Assembly (NCBI RefSeq): GCF_900100605.1
Contig: NZ_FNCN01000004.1
Span: 186,001 to 250,000, forward strand
Length of the DNA: 64,000 bases
Origin: Sinosporangium album
Lineage (GTDB): Bacteria > Actinomycetota > Actinomycetes > Streptosporangiales > Streptosporangiaceae
Reading direction: 5' to 3'
Numbering within the stretch: the first letter of the stretch is position 1; every line of letters starts with the position of its first letter. Under the pieces are notes generated by a model. It did not search any database. It was not told the DNA's origin and saw only the letters and a list, made by a program, of their open reading frames with translations. This document shows positions 55,954 through 63,554 of the stretch, piece by piece. A program made the position numbers and the translations under genes.

Positions 55954-57515
55954 CCACGACCTCCGCCACCCACGCCGCCTCCCACGTCGCCTCCCATGCC
56001 GCCACCGCCTCACCGCACGCCGCCACCGCGGTCCAGGCCATCGACTACGCCGCGATCGCGCCCCCGCTCGCCCTCGCGCTCACCGCCTGCGCCGTGCTGC
56101 TCCTCGATGCTTTCCTCCCGCACAGCTCGCGCAGCTCGCACGGCCCGAGCGTCAGAGGCGCCCTCGGGTTCACCGCCCTCGCCGGCGTGATCGCGGCCGG
56201 CGCCCTGCTGGTGGCGCAAGCCGTACACGGAGGCACCCTGTCGACCTTCTGCGTGCCCGAGCCGGCCGCCTGCTCATACGTCGTCGACCACATCACCCTG
56301 GTCTTCGGGGGATTAACGCTGGTCGCCGGAGTCGTGGTGATCCTGATGTCGATGGGCCAACTGTCCGACGGCGACATCCCGGTAGGGGAGTGGTACTTCC
56401 TCCTCCTCTGCGCCCTCATCGGCGCGATCACCCTGCCCGCCTCGCGCGACCTCGTCATGCTCGTCGTGGCTCTCGAACTCGTCTCCCTGCCCGTCTTCGC
56501 CCTCACCGCCCTGCGCCGCTACGACGGCCGCGCCTCCGAGGCCGCGGTGAAACTCTTCCTCGTCTCCGTCGTCTCCACCGCGATCACCCTGTTCGGGATC
56601 TCCCTCCTGTACGGCGCGAGCGGCACACTCCACCTCAGCCACATCGCCGGAGGCCTCGCGAAAAGCCCGATCCCCGAAGCCCACGGGGTCGTCACCGCCG
56701 CCGTCATGCTGGTCATCGCCGGGTTCGCGTTCAAGGTCGCGGCAGTGCCGTTCCACTCATGGGCGGCCGACGTCTACCAGGGGGCGTCCGTCCCGGTGGC
56801 GGCGCTCCTATCGGTCATCTCCAAAGCCGCCGGATTCGCCGGGCTCATCCTGGTGCTCGCCGTCACGCGACCCCTCTACTCCGAGGTCTGGGTGCCCGTC
56901 GTCGCCGTGCTCGCCGCCCTCACCATGACCATCGGCAACCTGCTGGCCATGCGGCAACGCCACGCCGTACGGCTGCTCGCCTGGTCGTCGGTCGCGCAAT
57001 CGGGCTACATCCTCGCCCCGCTGGGCGTCGGCCCGGAAGGCGCCGGCGCGGCCGTCGTCTACCTCGTGTTCTACGCCGCCATGAACCTCGGCGCGTTCGC
57101 CGTCGCCATGCTCGTCGCCCGAGGCGGCAGCCTCGCGGACTACCGCGGCCTCGTCTTCCGGCGGCCCGCCGCCGCCCTGGCCCTCGCCTTCTTCCTCGTC
57201 TGCCTGGCCGGCCTTCCCCCCGGCCTCGCCGGGCTGTTCGCGAAGGTCGCGGTGTTCCGCGAACTGGTCGACGGCGGCGTGGGCTGGCTCGCCGTGGTCA
57301 TGGCCGTCAACACGGTCATCGGCCTGTACTACTACGTCACCTGGGCCGCCGCGCTCTTCACGCCGGCTCCCGCGCCGGTCGAGGCTCGGGAGGCTCCCGC
57401 CGTACGGCTCGCGCCCGTCGCTGTGGGCGTCGCCGTCTCCGTCGTGATCACCGTGGTGTTCTCCGTGGCCCCTCAGGTCGTCTTCGACGCCGGTTTGCTC
57501 TCCGCTCTGGGGTGA
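55950..57515 (+). CDS. nuoN: NADH-quinone oxidoreductase subunit N, second copy
   Basis: Antiporter-like subunit of 521 residues, last gene of the second cluster. It shows ALELVSLPVFALTALRRYD, FHSWAADVYQGASVPVAALLS, and RLLAWSSVAQSGYILAPLG. The N-terminal 30 residues are Ala/His-rich (ATHAASHVASHAATASPHAA) and precede the first helix, an unusual leader. ATG 55950 overlaps the nuoM stop. Confidence 0.93.
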   Translation: MTTTSATHAASHVASHAATASPHAATAVQAIDYAAIAPPLALALTACAVLLLDAFLPHSSRSSHGPSVRGALGFTALAGVIAAGALLVAQAVHGGTLSTFCVPEPAACSYVVDHITLVFGGLTLVAGVVVILMSMGQLSDGDIPVGEWYFLLLCALIGAITLPASRDLVMLVVALELVSLPVFALTALRRYDGRASEAAVKLFLVSVVSTAITLFGISLLYGASGTLHLSHIAGGLAKSPIPEAHGVVTAAVMLVIAGFAFKVAAVPFHSWAADVYQGASVPVAALLSVISKAAGFAGLILVLAVTRPLYSEVWVPVVAVLAALTMTIGNLLAMRQRHAVRLLAWSSVAQSGYILAPLGVGPEGAGAAVVYLVFYAAMNLGAFAVAMLVARGGSLADYRGLVFRRPAAALALAFFLVCLAGLPPGLAGLFAKVAVFRELVDGGVGWLAVVMAVNTVIGLYYYVTWAAALFTPAPAPVEAREAPAVRLAPVAVGVAVSVVITVVFSVAPQVVFDAGLLSALG

Positions 57516-57585
57516 CCACTGCGGGGAACGTTATCTTGCCGGACAGACGTTGTAGCCGATGAACCCAGACCTCGAAAGGGGGACA

Positions 57586-58437
57586 ATGCACCACAACGGC
57601 CTGCGCACAGCGGTCCTTCTCGGAGCGATGTCCGCCCTGATCATCGGGCTGGGCGCCTGGCTCGGGGGCGGCGGCGCGCTCCCCGTCGCACTGCTCGCCG
57701 CACTCGGCATCACCGGTGCCGCCTACCTGTTCGGCGATCGCATCGCCCTCACCGCCCTCCGCGCCCGGCCCGTCGGCGAGGTCGAACAGCCCACGCTCTA
57801 CCGCATCGTGCGCGAGCTCTCCACCGAGGCCAGGCAACCTATGCCCCGCCTCTACATCTCGCCCACCATGCAGCCCAACGCCTTCGCGACCGGTCGAAAC
57901 CCCCGCAAGGCCAGCATCTGCGTGACCTACGGCCTCACCGGCCTGCTCAACGAGCAGGAGCTCCGCGGCGTGGTCGGCCACGAGCTGTCCCACATCTACA
58001 ACCGGGACACCCTCATTTCATGCGTCGCCGCGGCCCTCGCCACGATGATCACATTCGTCGGCTACGTCGCCGCCCTCTTCGGCGGCTCGGACGACGACGA
58101 GGGCCCCGGCTTCCTCGGCGCGGTGCTCATGATGGTGCTCGGTCCCGTCGCGGCCGGCCTCATCCAGTCCGCCATCGCCCGCGCTCGCGAATACCAGGCC
58201 GACGAGGCCGGCGCCTTCCTCACCGGCGACCCGCTCGCCCTCGCCTCCGCACTGCGCAAGATCGAGATGTACGGCCGCCGGCACCCCCTGCCCGAGAACG
58301 CCCGCCTCGCCTCCGCCGCCCATCTCATGATCGCCAACCCGTTCCGCGGGCGCGGCCTCGGCCGCCTCTTCGCCACACACCCCGCCACCGCCGAACGCGT
58401 AGCCCGCCTCGAACGCATGGCGGGCTACCGCCGCTGA
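57586..58437 (+). CDS. htpX: HtpX-like zinc metalloprotease (M48)
   Basis: Membrane protease of 283 residues for quality control of membrane proteins. Two N-terminal helices (AVLLGAMSALIIGLGAWLG, LLAALGITGAAYLFG), the HExxH site VVGHELSHIYNRD, two further hydrophobic segments, and the third zinc ligand region REYQADEAGA are all visible. ATG 57586 follows AAGGGGG. It lies 70 bp after nuoN on the same strand, perhaps co-transcribed. Confidence 0.93.
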   Translation: MHHNGLRTAVLLGAMSALIIGLGAWLGGGGALPVALLAALGITGAAYLFGDRIALTALRARPVGEVEQPTLYRIVRELSTEARQPMPRLYISPTMQPNAFATGRNPRKASICVTYGLTGLLNEQELRGVVGHELSHIYNRDTLISCVAAALATMITFVGYVAALFGGSDDDEGPGFLGAVLMMVLGPVAAGLIQSAIARAREYQADEAGAFLTGDPLALASALRKIEMYGRRHPLPENARLASAAHLMIANPFRGRGLGRLFATHPATAERVARLERMAGYRR

Positions 58438-58478
58438 CACCCGCGGCCGACCGCCGCCCGTTCCCCCTTTTTAGCCTT

Positions 58479-59525
58479 CTATTCGCCTGGCAGCTGAAGC
58501 CAGGAGTCGCCGGCCTTGTCGGGAATGCCGAAAGAGTCCTTCTTTCGGGTATCGCCGTTCCTCGGGTCGACCGCATAGCGCGCCGCCCCCGCGAATGCCC
58601 GATCGCCAGTCGACAGCCTCGTCCACAGAGTGAGGTTTCCCGAGGCGTCGAAATAAAGGCTGTGCGGATGTTCCTGCCGCGGATAACCGAGCTTGACCGC
58701 CGACGAAAATACACCTGTCGACAGGTTGTAATGCCGCAGCCCCGTCTTCGCCCCGGCCCGCGAGTATCCGACCACCAGCGCGACCGTCGCCCCGTCCTCC
58801 GCCAGCGCGACCGGGCCGTTGCTCGCCACCTCCCGCGGAACCATACGGCTCACCTGCTTGCGGCCGTCCGCGCCGAACACCGCGAACTCCGCCGCGCCTT
58901 TCGATGTGAACCGGTTCACCAGCAGACGAGAACCGTCGGGGCCGAACCCGAGGATCTCGTAGGCCGCCGGGATCTCGGCGTGCGTGCCCCGTTCGAGATC
59001 GACCAGCACACTTGGCCTCGTGCCCTTCTGGTCGCCCCTATCGTCCCCGTAGTCGAGCACGAGATACCGCCCGTTCGGGGAGAGCCTCGGGTCGATGTCC
59101 ATCATCCCGAGCCCCTTGGGAGGCTTGGCCACCGCATCGGGAAGTGCCTCCACCGCGCCCGTCGCGACGTTACGCACCACCATCGTGTCGTCCGCCTCGC
59201 GGAAGTAGTGGATGAACCGGCCATCCCCACTGACCGCCGTCGGCGCCGGCCAGTACTTCACCGACGTGCCCTTCGCGTCCTTGGCGATAACGCGGACATC
59301 CGCGAGCTTCACCACCTTCCCCGACCGCAGCGTCATTTTCCACGGCCCGCAAGGAGCGGTGAAGGTGTTCTTCTCGCATGCGTCGGCCCAAGTGAAGCGC
59401 ACAGTGTCGTCCGCATTCGCGGTGAAAAGCGCCTCTGGCATGGAAAACGCTCCCGCTTCGGCGGGCACACCCAATGCCATTCCCGCCGCCACGACCACCC
59501 CGAACACCACCGGCCTCTTCCCCAT
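58479..59525 (-). CDS. secreted propeller-like hypothetical protein
   Basis: Exported protein of 348 residues: signal peptide at about 1-26 (VVFGVVVAAGMALGVPAEAGA), then repeats with WD40/TolB-like propeller character (APTAVSGDGRFIHYFREADDTM, DPRLSPNGRYLVLDYGDD, EILGFGPDGSRLLVNRFTS, VALAEDGATVALVVGYS). No catalytic motif is seen and the function is unknown. ATG 59525 follows AGGAGG. It is convergent with htpX. Confidence 0.75.
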   Translation of the reverse strand: MGKRPVVFGVVVAAGMALGVPAEAGAFSMPEALFTANADDTVRFTWADACEKNTFTAPCGPWKMTLRSGKVVKLADVRVIAKDAKGTSVKYWPAPTAVSGDGRFIHYFREADDTMVVRNVATGAVEALPDAVAKPPKGLGMMDIDPRLSPNGRYLVLDYGDDRGDQKGTRPSVLVDLERGTHAEIPAAYEILGFGPDGSRLLVNRFTSKGAAEFAVFGADGRKQVSRMVPREVASNGPVALAEDGATVALVVGYSRAGAKTGLRHYNLSTGVFSSAVKLGYPRQEHPHSLYFDASGNLTLWTRLSTGDRAFAGAARYAVDPRNGDTRKKDSFGIPDKAGDSWLQLPGE

Positions 59526-59869
59526 GGCTCCTCCTTTTCGCTTGTTCGACCATCACCTTGATGGACGCGAAAAAGCCCGGGAAAGTTGATTACGGACCGG
59601 CTACGGCATTGCATTCTCAGCCATCAACGGACCGCTGATCACAGCCTGATCGGCCCCGGCATGCAGGGCGAGATTCCACACGCAGGTGCCGCCGGCCGCC
59701 TCCGGCGGCGCGAGCCGTACGCCGCACCGGGCCGTCCCCCGGGGGCGGTGGCCCGAGGCACACGACGGCGTGCGCCCTCGTGGACGACGCTCCCGGCCGT
59801 GTGCCCCGGACATGCCTACAAGACCCCGTACGGCGGCAGCCGCCCCCTGAGCCTTGCCCACCCCGCCGA
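59526..59869. other. intergenic region between the secreted protein gene and yajQ
   Basis: About 340 bp without a gene. It contains GC-rich inverted repeats, among them the 10-bp palindrome CCCCCGGGGG at 59736-59745, which may serve as terminator for the yajQ transcript, and the promoter side of the secreted-protein gene near 59530-59600. Confidence 0.4.
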
Positions 59870-60364
59870 CTAGCGATAGTTCGTGAACTGGAGGGCGATG
59901 TCCAGGTCCTTGCCCTTCAACAGGGAGATGATCTCCTGCAGGTCATCCTTCTTCTTCGAGCTCACCCGGAGCTCGTCCCCCTGGATCTGAGCCTTGACCC
60001 CCTTCGGCCCTTCATCCCGGATGATCTTCGAGACCTTCTTCGCATTGTCTTGGTCGATCCCCTCCTTGAGGGCGACCCCCAAGCGATACTCCTTCCCCGA
60101 CAGCCGCGGCTCGCCCGGGTCGAGAATCTTCAGCGACAGACCCCGCTTGATCAGCTTCTCCTTGAACACATCGAGAACCGCGTTCGCCCGCTCCTCGGAG
60201 TTCGCCCTGATCTCGATGTCCTTCTGCGCCCCCGCCCGGGCGATATTCGCCCCGGTGCCCTTGAAGTCGAACCGGTGCCCGATCTCCTTGAGCGTCTGGT
60301 TCAGCGCGTTATCGACCTCCTGCTGGTCGATCTTCGAAACGATGTCGAACGACGAGTCAGCCAT
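59870..60364 (-). CDS. yajQ: YajQ family nucleotide-binding protein
   Basis: Cytosolic protein of 164 residues; relatives bind cyclic di-GMP or RNA. The family start [20 protein letters not shown], middle [19 protein letters not shown], and end [28 protein letters not shown] are unmistakable. ATG 60364 has GGAAAGG upstream. The longer frame to 60466 is not typical of the family. It is divergent from tRNA-Tyr. Confidence 0.95.
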   Translation of the reverse strand: MADSSFDIVSKIDQQEVDNALNQTLKEIGHRFDFKGTGANIARAGAQKDIEIRANSEERANAVLDVFKEKLIKRGLSLKILDPGEPRLSGKEYRLGVALKEGIDQDNAKKVSKIIRDEGPKGVKAQIQGDELRVSSKKKDDLQEIISLLKGKDLDIALQFTNYR

Positions 60365-60632
60365 ACACGACCTTTCCGAGAAGGAAAAACACACCCCCGG
60401 CGCCCCCGCCCCCACACCGTCCAACAAACAGCGCGAAGCCAACGCCAGGCCACCCGCATGCACCACACGCCACGGGCCTGATCAGCCTAGCTACCATCCC
60501 GCTTACACGGGAGCCGCCGTCCCCACCATCCACCGGCCCCACCGGCCCCTCGTCCCCCACCGTTATGGATGTCACGCCACGCCCAGAAGTCCGCTATTCT
60601 TCTACCTGTCGCCGCGAGAGCGGCACACCCCA

Positions 60633-60717
60633 GGCAGGTTGCCCGAGCGGCCAAAGGGAGCGGTCTGTAAAACCGTCGGCTCAGCCTACGATGGTTCGAA
60701 CCCATCACCTGCCACCA
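60633..60717 (+). tRNA. tRNA-Tyr (GTA)
   Basis: The acceptor arms GGCAGGT and ACCTGCC pair, the CCA end is encoded (60715-60717), the T-loop reads GGTTCGAACCC, and the anticodon loop CTGTAAA gives GTA for tyrosine. The long variable arm (CGTCGGCTCAGCCTACG) is the class II arm expected for bacterial tRNA-Tyr. A terminator hairpin follows after 8 bp. Confidence 0.97.
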
Positions 60718-60725
60718 GCAGGGAA

Positions 60726-60764
60726 AAGAGCCCCTGACCAGCGGAGACGCGGTCAGGGGTTCTT
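60726..60764 (+). terminator. terminator behind tRNA-Tyr
   Basis: AAGAGCCCCTGACC and GGTCAGGGGTTCTT form a 14-bp stem (one G-T pair) around an 11-base loop, directly after the tRNA. Confidence 0.85.
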
Positions 60765-60854
60765 TCGTTGATATCCGCTGTCCACGGCTGTCGGCGGCTC
60801 CCTACGGCTTGTCACGGCGAATGTGCGGCCAAGCTCTCGTTATGCCGGCCAAGT

Positions 60855-61056
60855 GAGGCGGCTCGATCGCCGACTTCAAGATCACGGTCGGCGGAGAGTC
60901 GCTGAAGGCCGTTGCCGCGGAGGTGTCGGACAGGTGGTTTGTCCAGAGCATCTTGCCGTATGCCCCTGGAGAGGTGCCGGTCTGGGCGGATCCGAAGCGG
61001 GAGAAGCGCGCAGAGCAGCAGAAGCCCGCAAGAGGCGATGGCTGCGGCACGTCGTG
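60855..61056 (+). pseudogene. fragment of an unrecognised protein gene
   Basis: The frame reads like genuine protein (IADFKITVGGESLKAVAAEV, then WFVQSILPYAPGEVPVWADP) for 66 codons but begins directly after an in-frame stop and has no start codon. I take it as the 3' end of a lost gene, perhaps from a mobile element that used the adjacent tRNA region. Family not recognised. Confidence 0.4.
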
Positions 61057-61127
61057 AAGCCCACGTTCGCCGCACGTGTGAACAGGGAGCGACCGGCGCC
61101 GCCCGAGGCATGTGGCGCCGTTCGCGG

Positions 61128-61259
61128 CCTCCTGTTGATGAGGGCGTCGAAGTCGCGTTCGATGCCGTTGGCGAACGAGCGCAGCGGGGCGACGTCGGCG
61201 GCGTGGACGGCACTCAGCCAGGGCTTGAGGGCGGCGGCCCGTGCTGTCTGTGCGAACAA
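61128..61259 (-). pseudogene. remnant of an ISL3-like transposase
   Basis: About 44 residues resemble the late part of ISL3-family transposases (LKPWLSAVHAADVAPLRSFANGIERDFDALI), where a W-x-x-A-x-x-x-x-x-x-x-L-x-S-F-A-x-G pattern precedes the catalytic region. Sequence on both sides is unrelated, and no terminal repeats were found, so only a scrap remains. Confidence 0.45.
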
Positions 61260-61304
61260 GGATCTTGAGCGGCGGCCTGGGATCAGGTGAATGCGCGGTC
61301 GACG

Positions 61305-61700
61305 TTATTCGAATTCGCTCGACGGAGGGGACTCGTGCTGTGCTCCCCAGTCCCACAGTGCTTGGAGCACAGGGCCGAGACGGCGTCCGTGTGCGGTGAG
61401 TGTGTAGTGGACCCTGGGCGGCCAGCTTGGTAGGCGGCGGCGTTCGAGCACTCCGGCATTTGTCAGGTGAGCCAGCCGGTCGGAGAGGACTTTGTCCGAC
61501 AGTGCGGGCAGGGTGTGGCGGAGCTCGGTGAAGGTGTGGTCGCCTCGCAGGAATTCCCGGATCAGCAGGGTCGTCCAGCGGCCGTGCAGGGTGGCGAGGG
61601 TGATCTCCACAGGGCAGGAGGGGGTGGGTTCGGTGACGTTTGCACGAGGATCGTCGGGTAAGCCCGGTTGGGCTGTGTAACCAACCGTTTGGTGAGTCAC
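61305..61700 (-). CDS. HxlR family transcriptional regulator
   Basis: Winged-helix regulator of 131 residues. CPVEITLATLHGRWTTLLIREFLRGDHTFTELRHTLPALSDKVLSDRL is the typical HxlR core, with the N-terminal cysteine (TPSCPVE) often used for redox or quinone sensing, and the wing RVHYTLTAHGRRLGPVLQAL. GTG 61700 with AGGAGA 7 bp upstream is preferred; the longer frame to 61943 is not family-like. HxlR genes usually control a divergent neighbour, here only a remnant. Confidence 0.85.
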   Translation of the reverse strand: MTHQTVGYTAQPGLPDDPRANVTEPTPSCPVEITLATLHGRWTTLLIREFLRGDHTFTELRHTLPALSDKVLSDRLAHLTNAGVLERRRLPSWPPRVHYTLTAHGRRLGPVLQALWDWGAQHESPPSSEFE

Positions 61701-61796
61701 GAAGGCGTCTCCTAGCGTTATCGCGTCCGATTGATGTCGCCCTGCTGGAAGGACGCACATCGATGCTCTGGCAGCTCGCTGAACGTCCTGAGTGAC

Positions 61797-61886
61797 GTGC
61801 CCATGGTATTCGCCGAGAGGTTCAACGCCGGTGATGCGGCGGTGGCGCCGGTCCGCAACGCGGCGACACGGCATCTGACGGATTGA
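61797..61886 (+). pseudogene. possible fragment of a SnoaL-like gene
   Basis: A 30-codon frame (VFAERFNAGDAAVAPVRNAA) resembles the N-terminal phrase of SnoaL-like/DUF4440 proteins and lies divergent to the HxlR regulator, with a terminator hairpin 20 bp after its stop. The rest of such a gene is missing. Weak call. Confidence 0.25.
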
Positions 61887-61905
61887 TGATCTTTCGTACG
61901 GGGGC

Positions 61906-61940
61906 CTGAAGTGGCCCGGACATCGTCCGGGCCACTTCAG
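61906..61940. terminator. terminator-like hairpin in the decayed region
   Basis: Perfect 16-bp arms (61906-61921 and 61925-61940) around the loop ATC. No intact gene ends next to it on the plus strand; it probably belonged to the SnoaL-like remnant, or it ends the small gene at 62088 on the minus strand. Confidence 0.75.
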
Positions 61941-62087
61941 CACATCTCCTGTGTCACGCTACTGCGCTACCGACAACGCGTCGGAACGCCGGACGTAGAC
62001 GCGGCAAGACACCGTTGCCCTGCTTCGCTAGCCCTGTTTCGCTAAAGGCCAGAGCGACACGGCCGCGTGCCACACATCGGTCAGCCC

Positions 62088-62447
62088 TTACGCGGTGGCG
62101 CCCTGCTGCTGACTGATCACGAAATCCTGGAGGATCAAGGACTTGTCCTGTGCGAGAAACACACCGCCGCGAGCGGCAGGATCCCAGCCATTCGCGAGAG
62201 CATGCTCGACGACCGCCCGCACATCCCTTGGGGTAGGGAATGCCGTGTCGGTTGCGCAATATCCCCAGGGCCCACCTTCGTAGGTCGAAACCAGGTCCGC
62301 CTGGAGCCTCTGACCGTTCTTTCCTCCGCCCCAGACCCGGAGACGGACACACCGCCGACAAGCCCCATCGCCCGTTGTATGGCCGATACGCGCCGTCCAG
62401 ACGAAGACCTGGTTGCCAATGCGCAACGTCCGCATCCTGCTCTTCAC
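62088..62447 (-). CDS. small conserved-type hypothetical protein
   Basis: Protein of 119 residues. The pattern (MRTLRIGNQVFVWTARI; KNGQRLQADLVST; FPTPRDVRAVVEHALANGWDPAARGGVF) matches a family of small actinobacterial proteins of unknown function that I recall but cannot name. A Cys pair (GACRRC) may bind metal. GTG 62447 is chosen because GGAGG lies 7 bp upstream; ATG 62435 is an alternative. It stands alone in the decayed zone and looks intact. Confidence 0.6.
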   Translation of the reverse strand: MKSRMRTLRIGNQVFVWTARIGHTTGDGACRRCVRLRVWGGGKNGQRLQADLVSTYEGGPWGYCATDTAFPTPRDVRAVVEHALANGWDPAARGGVFLAQDKSLILQDFVISQQQGATA

Positions 62448-62768
62448 GCACACGCCTCCGAAGCTTAAGGAGCACTCACGGGCCCGGCACGGCTTCAACG
62501 CTAACGCACGGGATGTACGCAGGATGCTCTCTGAGGGAGAGGAACGGGATTCCCGCTTATCCGATCAAGGTGATGGTCGCCGGCGAGGGCATCGACTCGA
62601 CGTTTTGTTCGCTGACCTCGGTAGCTGGGCAACGGCAGGGCCGCGTCAGTCCGACTCGCCTAAACATCCTTAAACGCTCTGATAGGTATTGGGTAGCAGG
62701 TCGACTACTCGCATTAATCACTGAAATAAGCTAGTGCAGCGGTTTGCATCATGCAGTAGGTGCATCTA
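62448..62768. other. intergenic region, lower GC than its surroundings
   Basis: About 320 bp without a recognisable gene. The right half (62660-62768) is noticeably AT-richer than the rest of the window. AGTAG/CTACT arms at 62755-62770 form a small hairpin at the end of the HIRAN-like gene. Confidence 0.4.
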
Positions 62769-63554
62769 CTACATAGTCCTATCAGGTGATATTTCCCAGT
62801 CCGGTCCTCGAAATGGTTGGTAGCCGGGCGCTAGGAAACCGGAAAACTCGACGCGCAGTCGCAGGTTAGGTGGGGCGTCGGCTCCGTTGATCTGAGCCAC
62901 GTGGAGATCGGCGAGGTTGTGGTTACGCACTGCGTGAACGTAGTCGAGCAAGAGGTCGGGGACCCAGCCCAGCTCCACGCCATCCCCGGTGACCAGCAGC
63001 GCGCGGGGGTTCGCGGGATTCTCCGGGTTATCACGCAGCTCGAGAAGCTCGCCGATCCGGAGTTGGGAGATCCGTGCCTCGTGTCCAGATAGGTGGCGCA
63101 AACCGTGTACGAAGAACGTTGCTGAGGTTTGGCCGTTCTCATTCACATGAGGTTCCGGCACCAGGAAGATCGCATCACCCGCGCGTCGTCCCCCAGAGCG
63201 GCCCAGGATCGTCAGCTCGGAAGAGTTGGCGCTCAGCCCCAGCACGTTTAGATACTGTTGGTAGTCCGGTCGACGCCGATTCATGATCCTCTGGCTGAAC
63301 AATGGAAAGAGATTCTTTGACCGGTAATGGCGGGTCAGATCGGCGAAACCGAGCAGTGGCCTAAAGCCAGGAATGTCGCGAACCCGTTGGAGGTAGGCGA
63401 AGACGAACCCCGCAGGGGAAGTCCGCAGGACCCCTACCGGCGAGATGGAGCGAGTCTTAGGATCTTGCCGGGCGACGATCAATCGGGTCGACCCCCCTCG
63501 CGAGCGAGCTTTGCTAGACGAAGGCGGAGCGGCAATGGTCACTGGGCTATCCAT
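62769..63554 (-). CDS. HIRAN-like domain protein paired with a HipA-like kinase
   Basis: Protein of 261 residues. The N-terminal half (PAGFVFAYLQRVRDIPGFRPLLGFADLTRHYRS, then LFPLFSQRIMNRRRPDYQQYL) resembles the N-terminal subdomain of HipA-like proteins. The C-terminal half (FFVHGLRHL, LRIGELLELRDNPENPANPRALLV, GVELGWVPDLLLDYV) has the pattern of a HIRAN domain, which binds DNA ends in SNF2-type proteins. ATG 63554 overlaps the HipA-like stop by 8 bp, so both are made together. Possible role in a toxin-antitoxin or defence unit (inference). Confidence 0.6.
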   Translation of the reverse strand: MDSPVTIAAPPSSSKARSRGGSTRLIVARQDPKTRSISPVGVLRTSPAGFVFAYLQRVRDIPGFRPLLGFADLTRHYRSKNLFPLFSQRIMNRRRPDYQQYLNVLGLSANSSELTILGRSGGRRAGDAIFLVPEPHVNENGQTSATFFVHGLRHLSGHEARISQLRIGELLELRDNPENPANPRALLVTGDGVELGWVPDLLLDYVHAVRNHNLADLHVAQINGADAPPNLRLRVEFSGFLAPGYQPFRGPDWEISPDRTM

